DNA of 24,970 nt, from assembly GCA_002427605.1 (NCBI GenBank), contig DIRT01000042.1, positions 1 through 24,970 of the forward strand, in the 5' to 3' direction. The position numbers were made by a program, and so were the translations under genes. The notes beneath the pieces were generated by a model that ran no database searches, was not told where the DNA came from, and was given only the letters and a program-made list of their open reading frames with translations. The stretch comes from Bacteroidales bacterium UBA5429. GTDB lineage: Bacteria; Bacteroidota; Bacteroidia; Bacteroidales; WCHB1-69. This document shows, one piece after another, positions 16,120 through 24,744 of this stretch (its first letter is position 1; the number at the start of each line of letters is the position of its first letter).

Positions 16120-17756
16120 TATTTTCCGCTGAGAATAGATTGATATCGTTTTTGATCTAATAAAATCTGTTTTGCTACTTTGAGATCCGGATCATAAACC
16201 AACTGATTTACAATTTTTCCTTTTTGATAATAGTAACGAGTTACAATTTCCATCGCTAAATATTGAGAGATCTCCTCTTGATACTTTATCAAATCGCGCT
16301 CTTTTTCCTCTTCTATTGCTTGGTTTAACTGCTTGATAATCGGGTCAATTTTTTCCAGATATTGCTCCTCAGTTGCGACCTCAGTCAGCTTTTCCAAAAG
16401 GGCTTCAGTTTGACTCTTATAAGAGTACTCTTTTCCTTTTAAAAACTGTTGAAATTGTGAGTATATTTCCGGAGTAATCTGGAATTTCTCTGCTTCAGTA
16501 ATTTCCGGATTCCTGGCATGATACTGATTAGCAAAATCAAAGATCAGGTTATTGAGTATCAGTGTAATGAGGATTTCATGCGGAACCACTTCATCTGTTA
16601 AAATATCTGGTTCAACGCCTCCCTTGTCGTACACTGTTCTGCCATTTTTGGTTTTGTAAGCCACTGCCAGTGAATCAGGTATTTTTGTAGGTTTCTCAGG
16701 ATTTTCTTTGTCAAAATAATCTATATTTTGTACACATCTTCCACTGGGGATATAATATTTGGATACCGTAATTTTGAAAGAGGTGTTATAGCTTAACGGT
16801 AGTATGTTTTGTACCAATCCTTTACCAAAAGTTTTCTTTCCTACAATCACTCCACGGTCCAGGTCCTGAAATGCTCCGGAAACAATTTCTGACGCGGATG
16901 CACTGGCTTCATTAACAAGCACCACAACAGGAATCTTTTTGTCTAAAGGCGTGGAACGAGTTTTGTAAATATTGTTTTGTTCAGCTATTTTTCCTCTTGT
17001 TTCAGTAATGGTCACATTTTGATCCACAAAGATATTCATGATGTTCACTGCTTCATGGAGTAACCCTCCTCCGTTATTTCGGAGATCCAGGATGAGATAT
17101 TGCATTCCTTCATCCTTCAGTTTCACAAAAGCATCCTTTACTTCACTGCTTGCTTTTTCAGTGAATTGATCCAGTTTGATATAGCCTATCTGATTGTCGA
17201 GTAGACCGGAATAGGATACGGCAGGAAACTTAATTTCCTCTCTCTTGATATCGAACTGAAGAATTTCTCCTGTTGTAGATCGCTTCACTTCAACGTTGAG
17301 TGTGGTCCCGGGCTGTCCTTTCAAAATGGTACTCACTTCATCAGTGGTTTTCCCCTTTGTGGATTGTCCATTAATCTTAAGGATAATATCTCCGGCTCTC
17401 AGTCCGGCTTTTTGTGATGGTGTACCAAAGTAGGGTTCAGAGATCACCACTTCATCGCCATATTTTTGGATCAGCGCACCAATCCCGCCATATTGACCTG
17501 TAGTCATCATTCGGTAATCCTCAATCTGTGATTCGGGATAATAAACACTGTAGGGGTCGAGTGAACTCAACATCCCATCAATGGCGCTTTTTACTAAATT
17601 TCCGGGAGATATCTCATCGGCATATTTGGCATTCAATTCTTTCAGTATGGACACAAAGATATCCACATTTTTCGCTATTTCAAAATCATTCTGTGCAGAA
17701 ACAGTAAATAGCGAGGTAGCCAAAGCAAGACCTAATAATAAACCTTTAAATTTCAT
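16119..17756 (-). CDS. S41 family carboxy-terminal processing peptidase
   Basis: Periplasmic serine protease of the CtpA/Prc type. From the ATG at 17756 it has 545 residues and a clean signal peptide (K-F-K-G-L-L-L-G then V-S-A-Q at about 19-22). Then come an N-terminal helical region, a PDZ domain (about 82-160, with G-G-I-G and K-A-G-L-R-A-G-D-I-I), and the protease core. The catalytic Ser287 lies in A-S-A-S-A-S-E and Lys312 in F-G-K-G, 25 residues apart as in E. coli Prc. A helical C-terminal region of about 190 residues follows. A GTG three codons upstream (17763-17765) overlaps the ettA stop as TAGTG and is an alternative start; I prefer the ATG because it gives the more typical signal peptide. 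Confidence 0.93.
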   Translation of the reverse strand: MKFKGLLLGLALATSLFTVSAQNDFEIAKNVDIFVSILKELNAKYADEISPGNLVKSAIDGMLSSLDPYSVYYPESQIEDYRMMTTGQYGGIGALIQKYGDEVVISEPYFGTPSQKAGLRAGDIILKINGQSTKGKTTDEVSTILKGQPGTTLNVEVKRSTTGEILQFDIKREEIKFPAVSYSGLLDNQIGYIKLDQFTEKASSEVKDAFVKLKDEGMQYLILDLRNNGGGLLHEAVNIMNIFVDQNVTITETRGKIAEQNNIYKTRSTPLDKKIPVVVLVNEASASASEIVSGAFQDLDRGVIVGKKTFGKGLVQNILPLSYNTSFKITVSKYYIPSGRCVQNIDYFDKENPEKPTKIPDSLAVAYKTKNGRTVYDKGGVEPDILTDEVVPHEILITLILNNLIFDFANQYHARNPEITEAEKFQITPEIYSQFQQFLKGKEYSYKSQTEALLEKLTEVATEEQYLEKIDPIIKQLNQAIEEEKERDLIKYQEEISQYLAMEIVTRYYYQKGKIVNQLVYDPDLKVAKQILLDQKRYQSILSGK

Positions 17757-17764
17757 TTTCCTCA

Positions 17765-19441
17765 CTATTTCATTAGTTTTTTGTAACGTATTCTTTTAGG
17801 ACCTTCATTGCCCAAACGTTTTTTTCTATTTTCTTCATAATCAGTATAGTTACCCTCAAAGAAGTATACTTGTGATTCCCCTTCAAAGGCTAAGATATGC
17901 GTACAGATTCTATCCAGGAACCAACGGTCGTGTGAGATGATGACAGCGCATCCTGCGAAATTTTCCAAAGCCTCTTCCAGCGCTCTCAAGGTGTTCACAT
18001 CAATATCGTTGGTGGGCTCATCCAGCAGAAGTACATTCGCTTCAGACTTTAAAGTTAAAGCCAAGTGTAAACGATTGCGTTCCCCTCCGGACAATACACC
18101 TGCCTTTTTTCCCTGGTCGGAGCCTCCAAAATTAAAGCGTGAGATATAAGCTCTGGAATTGATCAGTTTACCGCCCAGCATGATCTGTTCATTGCCTTCA
18201 GAGATTACTTCATAGACGGTTTTCTCGGGGTCTATCTGACTATGTTGCTGATCTACGTATCCTAAAGTTACTGTTTCTCCAATCTCAAATGTTCCGGAGT
18301 CAGGCTTTTCGATTCCCATGATCAAGCGGAATAGCGTGGTTTTACCTGCTCCATTGGGACCGATAATTCCTACAATTCCGTTGGGTGGCAGTGAAAAGTT
18401 AAGATCTTCAAACAGTAGCTTGTCACCATAAGCTTTAGAAACCTGGACGGCTTCAATCACTTTATTGCCTAAACGGGGACCGTTAGGGATAAAGATTTCG
18501 AGTTTTTCTTCTCTTTCTTTGATATCTTCATTAATCAGTCTGTCATACGCATTTAACCTGGCTTTTCCCTTGGCTTGTCGGGCTTTAGGACTCATTCTGA
18601 TCCACTCCAACTCTCTTTCCAGGGTTTTCATTCTTCTAGACTCTTGCTTCTCTTCCATAGCCAATCGTTGAGACTTTTGTTCCAGCCAGGAGGAGTAGTT
18701 GCCCTGCCAGGGGATTCCTTCTCCACGATCCAGTTCTAGAATCCAACCGGCTACATTATCCAGAAAATAACGGTCGTGTGTTACCGCAATGACAGTTCCT
18801 TTGTACTGTTGCAAGTGCATCTCCAGCCACTCAACCGATTCGGCATCCAGGTGGTTGGTAGGCTCATCCAGCAACAAAATATCGGGTTCAGAAAGGAGTA
18901 GTCGGCATAGTGCCACTCTTCTTCTTTCTCCTCCGGAGAGATTGAGTACGGGTGTATCTCCTTCCGGACAGCGTAATGCGTCCATGGCGCGTTCCAGTTT
19001 GCTATCCAATTCCCAGGCATCGTGTTGTTCAATCAATTCAGTCAGTTCGCCTTGTCTTTCAATCAGTTGATTCATTTCATCATCGCTCAACTCCTCCATA
19101 AACCGCATGTTCACCGCATCATATTCAGCGAGAATATCAACCACCTCCTGAACCCCTTGCATCACTACCTCTTTAACGGTTAAAGAGTCATCCATCTCAG
19201 GTTCCTGAGCCAAATAGCCAACAGTATAACCGGGAGAGAATACCACTTCACCCTGATAAGATTTATCTACACCGGCAATGATTTTTAATAAAGAGGATTT
19301 TCCCGATCCATTAAGACCCAAAACTCCAATTTTTGCTCCATAATAAAAGGAAAGGTAAATGTTTTTTAATACCTGTTTTTGTGGTGGGTAGATCTTACTC
19401 ACATTCACCATCGAAAAAATAATCTTCTTGTCGTCACTCAT
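17765..19441 (-). CDS. ettA: energy-dependent translational throttle protein EttA (ABC-F)
   Basis: Cytoplasmic ABC-F ATPase that binds the ribosomal E site and gates early elongation according to energy state. At 558 residues it is close to the E. coli EttA length. Two ABC domains are intact: first P-loop G-L-N-G-S-G-K-S-S at 42-50, signature L-S-G-G-E-R-R-R-V and L-L-L-D-E-P-T-N-H-L-D; second P-loop G-P-N-G-A-G-K-T-T at 361-369, signature L-S-G-G-E-R-N-R and L-L-L-D-E-P-T-N-D-I-D. Between them lies the charged P-site tRNA-interaction linker with R-M-S-P-K-A-R-Q-A-K-G-K. There are no membrane segments. It is the first gene of the minus-strand cluster, with a perfect -7 box at 19469-19476. Confidence 0.95.
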   Translation of the reverse strand: MSDDKKIIFSMVNVSKIYPPQKQVLKNIYLSFYYGAKIGVLGLNGSGKSSLLKIIAGVDKSYQGEVVFSPGYTVGYLAQEPEMDDSLTVKEVVMQGVQEVVDILAEYDAVNMRFMEELSDDEMNQLIERQGELTELIEQHDAWELDSKLERAMDALRCPEGDTPVLNLSGGERRRVALCRLLLSEPDILLLDEPTNHLDAESVEWLEMHLQQYKGTVIAVTHDRYFLDNVAGWILELDRGEGIPWQGNYSSWLEQKSQRLAMEEKQESRRMKTLERELEWIRMSPKARQAKGKARLNAYDRLINEDIKEREEKLEIFIPNGPRLGNKVIEAVQVSKAYGDKLLFEDLNFSLPPNGIVGIIGPNGAGKTTLFRLIMGIEKPDSGTFEIGETVTLGYVDQQHSQIDPEKTVYEVISEGNEQIMLGGKLINSRAYISRFNFGGSDQGKKAGVLSGGERNRLHLALTLKSEANVLLLDEPTNDIDVNTLRALEEALENFAGCAVIISHDRWFLDRICTHILAFEGESQVYFFEGNYTDYEENRKKRLGNEGPKRIRYKKLMK

Positions 19442-19468
19442 ATCTCTACTACGTTAAATAATAATCTG

Positions 19469-19476
19469 CAAAGATA
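19469..19476 (-). promoter_or_regulatory. -7 promoter box for the ettA cluster
   Basis: Plus-strand CAAAGATA is TATCTTTG on the minus strand, a perfect match, 27 bases before the ettA ATG. It is back to back with the box at 19498-19505, with 21 bases between. Confidence 0.7.
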
Positions 19477-19497
19477 ACGAAAAAAATATTTTTTCCG

Positions 19498-19505
19498 TAT
19501 ATTTG
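19498..19505 (+). promoter_or_regulatory. -7 promoter box for the NAP-clpC operon
   Basis: TATATTTG followed by CC matches TAnnTTTG, 46 bases before the ATG at 19552. No other candidate appears before clpC, the acyltransferase gene or mnmD, so this promoter may serve all four genes. Confidence 0.65.
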
Positions 19506-19551
19506 CCACGAATTATTTGTTAAAGCTATTTATCTATATAATCCTTTGTTA

Positions 19552-20592
19552 ATGAACTATTTTGAGTCAACGCAGATTACCGGATTAGCAACTCATTATG
19601 TAGGAAATAAGAATAATGAGGAGGAACTTCTCCTTTCTCAACGTGTGATTTCCTTAAATGAGCAGCTCAAACAGGTGCTGCATACCTACTTTCTTTCCTC
19701 TTTTAAGGAGGGACAATATTATCAATTTAATATTGAGGGGGAGCAGGAGTCTAACACTGTTCATCAGTTGGTTACTCAGATTTTCGACCATCCGGAACAA
19801 CTTCACGAGCACTCTGTTGCGATTGCACAACACCTGTATGAGCAGGGAGTTCATCCGAAAATTAAAGGCGGAGAACTTTATGTAGCTTACTTAAAAGAGT
19901 GTGTGGTAGATGGAGAAGTGTGTGATGCTGTGGGAATTTTTAAATCTGAACACAAAGATCTTTTTCTCACAATTTTTGAGCAAGAAGGATCTTTGGGAAT
20001 AGAAACTGAAGAAGGGATTAATATTAACAAATTGGATAAAGGGTGTCTGATTTTCAATATTGATCCTGAAAATGGATATACTGTTTCAGTTGTGGATCAG
20101 ACAAACAGAGGAAGTGAGTCTAAGTTTTGGACCAATCTGTTCCTTAATCTGAAACCCAAAGAGGATCTTTATTTTTATACTCAACAAGCCCTTACTTTAT
20201 GCAAAGATTTTATCAATCAGGAACTTCCGGAACAAATAGAGATCAATAGAGCACAACAAGTTGACCTTCTTCAACGTTCTGTAGAATACTTTAAAGAGAA
20301 TGATCAGTTTGAACAAGAACAGTTTAAAGAGCAGGTATTGGTTGAACCGGAGGTGATTCAGAGTTTTGAACAGTTTCAGGAACAACGAGTTGAGGATAAT
20401 CAATCACTACCTCTTAAACAGTTTGAAATCAGTGAGAAAGCAGTGAAGAGGGAGACGAAATATATTAGAAGCGTAATTAAACTTGATAAGAATTTTCATA
20501 TCTATGTTCATGGAGATAGAAAGCTCATTGAGCAGGGAAATGAAGCAGATGGAAGAAAATATTATAAATTGTACTTTGAAGAAGAAAAATAA
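19552..20592 (+). CDS. nucleoid-associated protein (NdpA/YejK-like)
   Basis: A 346-residue soluble protein resembling the 37-kDa nucleoid-associated protein family (PF04245). Supporting segments are the N-terminal T-H-Y-V-G-N-K-x-N-E-E block, E-L-Y-V-A-Y-L-K-E with a following K-S-E-H-K-D-L-F-L near residues 115-145, and G-I-N-I-N-K-L-D-K-G-C-L-I-F-N near 165-180. A glutamine- and glutamate-rich helical stretch follows (about 225-285), then a lysine-rich C-terminus. Family members associate with the nucleoid; molecular function is poorly known. The ATG at 19552 is chosen over an in-frame TTG two codons upstream because ATG is the normal start. clpC begins 3 bases after its stop, so the two are almost certainly co-transcribed. 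Confidence 0.8.
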   Translation: MNYFESTQITGLATHYVGNKNNEEELLLSQRVISLNEQLKQVLHTYFLSSFKEGQYYQFNIEGEQESNTVHQLVTQIFDHPEQLHEHSVAIAQHLYEQGVHPKIKGGELYVAYLKECVVDGEVCDAVGIFKSEHKDLFLTIFEQEGSLGIETEEGININKLDKGCLIFNIDPENGYTVSVVDQTNRGSESKFWTNLFLNLKPKEDLYFYTQQALTLCKDFINQELPEQIEINRAQQVDLLQRSVEYFKENDQFEQEQFKEQVLVEPEVIQSFEQFQEQRVEDNQSLPLKQFEISEKAVKRETKYIRSVIKLDKNFHIYVHGDRKLIEQGNEADGRKYYKLYFEEEK

Positions 20593-20595
20593 ATT

Positions 20596-23109
20596 ATGAT
20601 TAATTTGAATTTTTCCGGAGAAATGCAGAATGCATTTATAGAAGCAAAAAAAATAGCCAGCCATTATAAGGATAGGTCTATTAATGTGGAGCATGTCGCA
20701 TTGGCTATTTTTAGAACTCCGGCGGATAACACAGTATCAGTAGTGATGGACCACTTTCTTTTGGAGGTCAATTCCTTTATTATGCAGTTGGAAGAATTGT
20801 TGGAGAAAAAGGAGATGTTGGTGGAAATTAATGAAGATGATGTTAAAATTTCACCGCAGGTGGAGGCACTCTCGCGTTTGGCTTACGTGATTTCAAGAGA
20901 TTGTAGGCATGAAACAACCGATATGATTCACTTTCTTCTGGCAACTATTAAGGATACCAGAGCTGACGTAGCTAATGTGATAAAAGTGATGTTTAAAAAA
21001 GCGGGTTACACGTATGATGATATCATTGAAGTGGTGAAGGGATCAACCTATACACGATCATCGGAGAAATATGACGACGAGGAAGACGATGATGATGATG
21101 ACGATGATAAATATTATAGCAGAAGAACACAGAAAAAAACACGGGCATCCAGTGGTAGTACCCCTATGCTGGATAGTTTTGGAAGGGATTTGACAAGGTA
21201 TGCTGCTGAAGGGAAACTGGATCCTATTGTAGGACGGGAAAAGGAGTTGGAAAGAATTGCTCAAATATTGAGTAGAAGAAAAAAGAATAATCCTGTTTTG
21301 ATTGGTGAGCCGGGAGTAGGTAAGTCGGCTATTGCAGAAGGGTTGGCACTCAACATTCATAAAGGGTTAGTATCCCGAACGTTACAGAATAAAAGGGTGA
21401 TCAGTTTGGATATGGGATCGATTGTTGCAGGGACTAAGTACAGAGGACAGTTTGAAGAGAGAATGAAAGCCTTGCTGGAAGAGATTGAGAAAAATCCAAA
21501 CGTTATTCTTTTCATTGATGAATTGCATACGATGGTTGGAGCAGGAAGCTCACCGGGAAGCCTGGATGCCTCAAATATGTTTAAACCTGCTTTGGCACGG
21601 GGAGAATTGCAATGTATCGGTGCGACTACGTTAGATGAATATAGAGAGCATATTGAAAAGGATGGAGCCCTGGAAAGAAGGTTTCAAAAAATTATGATGG
21701 AACCTACATCAGAAGAGGAAACAATTACTATCCTGCACAATATCAAAGATAAGTATGAGGATCACCACAAAGTGAGATATACTGATGAAGCTATTGAAGC
21801 TTGTGTTTCACTCTCTTCCCGCTATATCACAGACCGCTGTTTGCCGGATAAAGCAATAGATGCATTGGATGAAGCCGGTTCGAGAGTGCATATCCAAAAT
21901 TTAAGACCACCCCTTGAACTGGAAGTGTTGGAACAAGAGATTGATCAATTGGAGAGACTGAAATCAGAAGCGATTCAAAAACAACAATTTAAAATGGCTG
22001 CTGAATACCGCGATCAGGTTGTTGAGAAAACAAACCTACTCAATCAATTGAAATTGGATTGGGATCAATCAATGGATAAAGAAAGAACAGAAGTGACTGA
22101 AGAGGATATGGCTGAAGTGATAGCTATGATGACTGGAGTACCTGTTAAAAAAATGTCCAAAAATGAGACTGAAAGGCTGGTTTCTATGCCGGATGAGTTG
22201 AATGGAAAAGTGATTGGACAACAAGAAGCAATTTCTAAAATAGTGAGGGCAATCCAGAGAAATAGAGCAGGGTTGAAAGATCCTAATAAACCGATTGGTG
22301 TGTTCCTCTTTTTAGGTCCTACAGGGGTGGGTAAAACCTATTTGGCTAAGGTTTTGGCTGAATATCTATTTGATTCTCAGGATGCTATGGCGAGACTCGA
22401 TATGAGTGAATATACGGAGAAATACACTATTTCCAAGATGATAGGATCTCCTCCGGGTTATGTTGGCTACGGAGAGGGCGGACAATTGACTGAAAAAATC
22501 AGGAGAAAACCTTATTCAATTGTGTTGTTGGATGAGATTGAAAAAGCACACCCTGAAGTACATAATATTCTTCTGCAGTTGTTTGATGACGGCGTATTGA
22601 CCGATGGTAGCGGAAGAAGGGTGGATTTTAAAAATACAATAATTATTATGACATCCAATGTGGGAACCCGTGAATTGAAAGATTTTGGTACAGGGGTAGG
22701 GTTCTCAACTCAAACTATTGAAGCGAATAAAGATAAATTAGCTCAGGGAGTTCTTGAAGGAGCTTTAAAAAGGACTTTTTCTCCCGAGTTTCTGAATCGT
22801 ATTGATGAGGTGATCTACTTCAAGAATCTGGAAAAAGATGAGATTGTTCAGATTATTGAATTGGAAATGAATAAGGTAATTCAACGCGTTTCCGATCTGG
22901 GAATTACGGTTTCTTTATCTGAAAAAGCCAGGGATTTCTTGGTGGAGAAAGGATGGGATCCTCATTATGGCGCCAGACCGCTTAAACGAACCATTCAACG
23001 TTATGTGGAAGACACTTTGGCTGAAGGTATCCTCTCAAATCGCTTTGAAACGCAAAAAGAGGTAACCCTCGATTATGATGACATCAAAGAGGAGATGCTG
23101 ATCATTTAA
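20596..23109 (+). CDS. clpC: ATP-dependent Clp protease ATP-binding subunit ClpC
   Basis: AAA+ unfoldase of 837 residues that feeds substrates to ClpP. Order: Clp N-domain repeats (about 1-150), an acidic linker (residues 160-171, Asp/Glu only), first AAA+ module with Walker A G-E-P-G-V-G-K-S-A at 237-245 and F-I-D-E-L-H-T, a UVR-type coiled segment at about 445-475 typical of ClpC rather than ClpA or ClpB, and a second AAA+ module with Walker A G-P-T-G-V-G-K-T-Y at 574-582 and L-L-D-E-I-E-K-A-H. A C-terminal D2-small domain ends the protein. The V-G-F tripeptide at 701-703 fits the ClpP-docking loop. Everything looks intact. It sits between the nucleoid-associated protein gene (3-base gap) and the acyltransferase gene (12-base gap). 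Confidence 0.95.
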   Translation: MINLNFSGEMQNAFIEAKKIASHYKDRSINVEHVALAIFRTPADNTVSVVMDHFLLEVNSFIMQLEELLEKKEMLVEINEDDVKISPQVEALSRLAYVISRDCRHETTDMIHFLLATIKDTRADVANVIKVMFKKAGYTYDDIIEVVKGSTYTRSSEKYDDEEDDDDDDDDKYYSRRTQKKTRASSGSTPMLDSFGRDLTRYAAEGKLDPIVGREKELERIAQILSRRKKNNPVLIGEPGVGKSAIAEGLALNIHKGLVSRTLQNKRVISLDMGSIVAGTKYRGQFEERMKALLEEIEKNPNVILFIDELHTMVGAGSSPGSLDASNMFKPALARGELQCIGATTLDEYREHIEKDGALERRFQKIMMEPTSEEETITILHNIKDKYEDHHKVRYTDEAIEACVSLSSRYITDRCLPDKAIDALDEAGSRVHIQNLRPPLELEVLEQEIDQLERLKSEAIQKQQFKMAAEYRDQVVEKTNLLNQLKLDWDQSMDKERTEVTEEDMAEVIAMMTGVPVKKMSKNETERLVSMPDELNGKVIGQQEAISKIVRAIQRNRAGLKDPNKPIGVFLFLGPTGVGKTYLAKVLAEYLFDSQDAMARLDMSEYTEKYTISKMIGSPPGYVGYGEGGQLTEKIRRKPYSIVLLDEIEKAHPEVHNILLQLFDDGVLTDGSGRRVDFKNTIIIMTSNVGTRELKDFGTGVGFSTQTIEANKDKLAQGVLEGALKRTFSPEFLNRIDEVIYFKNLEKDEIVQIIELEMNKVIQRVSDLGITVSLSEKARDFLVEKGWDPHYGARPLKRTIQRYVEDTLAEGILSNRFETQKEVTLDYDDIKEEMLII

Positions 23110-23121
23110 ACTGCTCGTTTC

Positions 23122-23991
23122 ATGTCATTAGCCGATCTGTTGTACACTCTCATACCCAATACCTGGTTTCGCAAACTTTCGAAACTTTACTATAAAACGC
23201 TGAAAAAAATGACCCGGAAGATTACTGAGGAGCAATTTATTCAGCTTTTGACGGAACGTTTGGATGTACAAAAGGGAGATACTGTTTTTGTGCATAGTGC
23301 TATGAGTAAGCTGAATATCGCTTTTTCACCGCAACGTTTACTGGAGATTTTGTTGGAGCAAGTGGGCGAGGAGGGTACATTGCTCTTTCCTTGCTGGCAC
23401 TATATTGGTCGGGCGGAAACCTATCTGCGCAACCCTGATTCCGTGTTTGATGTTCGCAATTCAGTGACTACATTGGGTTATCTGAACCGCTTGGCGATGG
23501 AGTATCCCGGGGCGCAACGCTCTATGCATCCGACTGTTAGCGTTTGTGCTATAGGAAAAAGAGCCGAAGAACTGGTCGCTACCCATCATCTTGATCTCTA
23601 TCCTTGTGGCGAGCAATCTCCCTGGTACAAAATGTTGTCTCATCCGGCTAAAGTGATTGGGCTGGGAGAGAAGCTGGTCAGCCTCTCTTTTGTTCATTGC
23701 GTGGAAGATATGATGAAAGATGAGTTCCCTATTCAGACCCTTTCCGATACTCCTATTGAGGGTAAAGTAGTTGATTATCAAGGAAATAGTATAATGGTTC
23801 CGACCTTATATCCTCTTCCGGATATTCAGCAGCGGAATGTGGTTCGTTTTTTTTATGATTATATATCAAAAAAGGGGGGAGGACAGTTTAAGTTCAAGGG
23901 TTCTAATTACTTTCGTGTGGACGCCCATCACTTATTTGACGAAATGGTCATACTGGCAAGAAAAGGTATTACAATTTACGGCAAATTCTGA
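23122..23991 (+). CDS. AAC(3)-fold N-acetyltransferase family protein
   Basis: A 289-residue protein of the antibiotic_NAT family (PF02522), acetyl-CoA-dependent N-acyltransferases that include aminoglycoside 3-N-acetyltransferases but also sugar and natural-product enzymes. Seen: G-D-T-V-F-V-H-S-A near 52-60, G-T-L-L-F-P-C-W at 85-92, R-S-M-H-P-T-V-S-V with the expected active-site His136, and G-E-Q-S-P-W-Y-K-M-L. About 30 residues precede the usual family start (basic and aromatic, F-R-K-L-S-K-L-Y-Y-K); a Met at residue 30 is an alternative start. It lies in the clpC operon and overlaps mnmD as TGATG. Chromosomal housekeeping context argues against an acquired resistance gene; the true acceptor is unknown. 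Confidence 0.8.
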   Translation: MSLADLLYTLIPNTWFRKLSKLYYKTLKKMTRKITEEQFIQLLTERLDVQKGDTVFVHSAMSKLNIAFSPQRLLEILLEQVGEEGTLLFPCWHYIGRAETYLRNPDSVFDVRNSVTTLGYLNRLAMEYPGAQRSMHPTVSVCAIGKRAEELVATHHLDLYPCGEQSPWYKMLSHPAKVIGLGEKLVSLSFVHCVEDMMKDEFPIQTLSDTPIEGKVVDYQGNSIMVPTLYPLPDIQQRNVVRFFYDYISKKGGGQFKFKGSNYFRVDAHHLFDEMVILARKGITIYGKF

Positions 23992-24662
23992 TGAAAAGGT
24001 CAATAGTCATTACCGATGATGGTTCTACTTCCCTCAAAGTAGAGGATCTGGATGAAAGCTTTCACTCTCATTTCGGCGCCATACAGGAATCACAACATAT
24101 CTTCATTGGGGCAGGATTGAATAGCATAATACCCAATCCGGATGCAACACGCTCCATTCTGGAGATCGGGTTTGGTACCGGCTTAAACTGTTTTCTCACT
24201 ATCCCGCAGATGATTTCCAGAGGCGAAAAGCTCTATTATGAAGCGATAGAGAAATATCCTCTGAGTCAGGAGGAGTATCAGGCTTTAAACTATAAACAGC
24301 TCATTCAATTTCCCGATTCCGACTCTATATTTCAACAAATCACCGAAACTCCCTACGATCAGGTGGCGCAGATTTCTCCTTATTTCCAACTCTATAAAAG
24401 AGAACTCGACTTCCGGAAGGCGCAGTGGGAAAAAGAACGTTTTGATTTGGTCTATTTTGACCCCTTTTCTCCCGACAAACAACCTGAAATGTGGAGTTTA
24501 CCCGTAGTTTCCGAAGTTTATCAAGCAATGAAATCCAACGGAGTATTGGTCACCTATTCCACCAAGGGAATCGTTAAACGTGTCTTCAAAGAGGCAGGAT
24601 TTATAATTGAAAAAATCCCCGGTCCACCCGGGAAAAGGGAAATCCTACGAGCCCTGAAATGA
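23991..24662 (+). CDS. mnmD: tRNA (mnm5s2U34) methyltransferase MnmD
   Basis: SAM-dependent methyltransferase (PF05430) that performs the final methylation making 5-methylaminomethyl-2-thiouridine at the tRNA wobble position. The 223 residues cover only the methyltransferase part; the FAD oxidoreductase half of the E. coli MnmC fusion is absent, so it is the stand-alone MnmD form. Motifs: D-E-S-F-H-S-H-F-G-A at 21-30, the SAM loop I-L-E-I-G-F-G-T-G-L-N at 56-66, Y-F-D-P-F-S-P-D-K-Q-P-E-M-W from residue 155, the S-T-K-G segment, and G-P-P-G-K-R-E-I-L-R near the end. Its ATG overlaps the upstream stop (TGATG), implying coupled translation with the acyltransferase. Confidence 0.92.
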   Translation: MKRSIVITDDGSTSLKVEDLDESFHSHFGAIQESQHIFIGAGLNSIIPNPDATRSILEIGFGTGLNCFLTIPQMISRGEKLYYEAIEKYPLSQEEYQALNYKQLIQFPDSDSIFQQITETPYDQVAQISPYFQLYKRELDFRKAQWEKERFDLVYFDPFSPDKQPEMWSLPVVSEVYQAMKSNGVLVTYSTKGIVKRVFKEAGFIIEKIPGPPGKREILRALK

Positions 24663-24663
24663 C

Positions 24664-24684
24664 AATTACGAATTACGAATTACG
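24664..24684 (+). repeat. heptanucleotide tandem repeat AATTACG x3
   Basis: Three exact AATTACG units begin 2 bases after the mnmD stop. The same heptamer appears once at 10991-10997 and, inverted and diverged, at 11270-11290. Confidence 0.75.
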
Positions 24685-24744
24685 AAATCTTAAATTTTTA
24701 ATTCTAACATCTCTCTATAAATAAAAATTAGATTTATTTTACTA

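Noticed and set aside
17757..17765. GTG start of the S41 peptidase overlapping the ettA stop
   Set aside because: Possible, but the ATG at 17756 gives a cleaner signal peptide; kept only as an alternative.
19546..19551. TTG start two codons upstream of the nucleoid-associated protein
   Set aside because: An ATG at 19552 is in frame, and nothing supports the rare start.
21058..21360. 100-codon minus-strand frame in clpC
   Set aside because: Isoleucine/valine-rich run is just the complement of the Asp/Glu codon run and clpC coding sequence.
23122..23991. Acquired aminoglycoside resistance gene
   Set aside because: It sits inside a compact housekeeping operon with no mobile element, and the family includes non-resistance enzymes.
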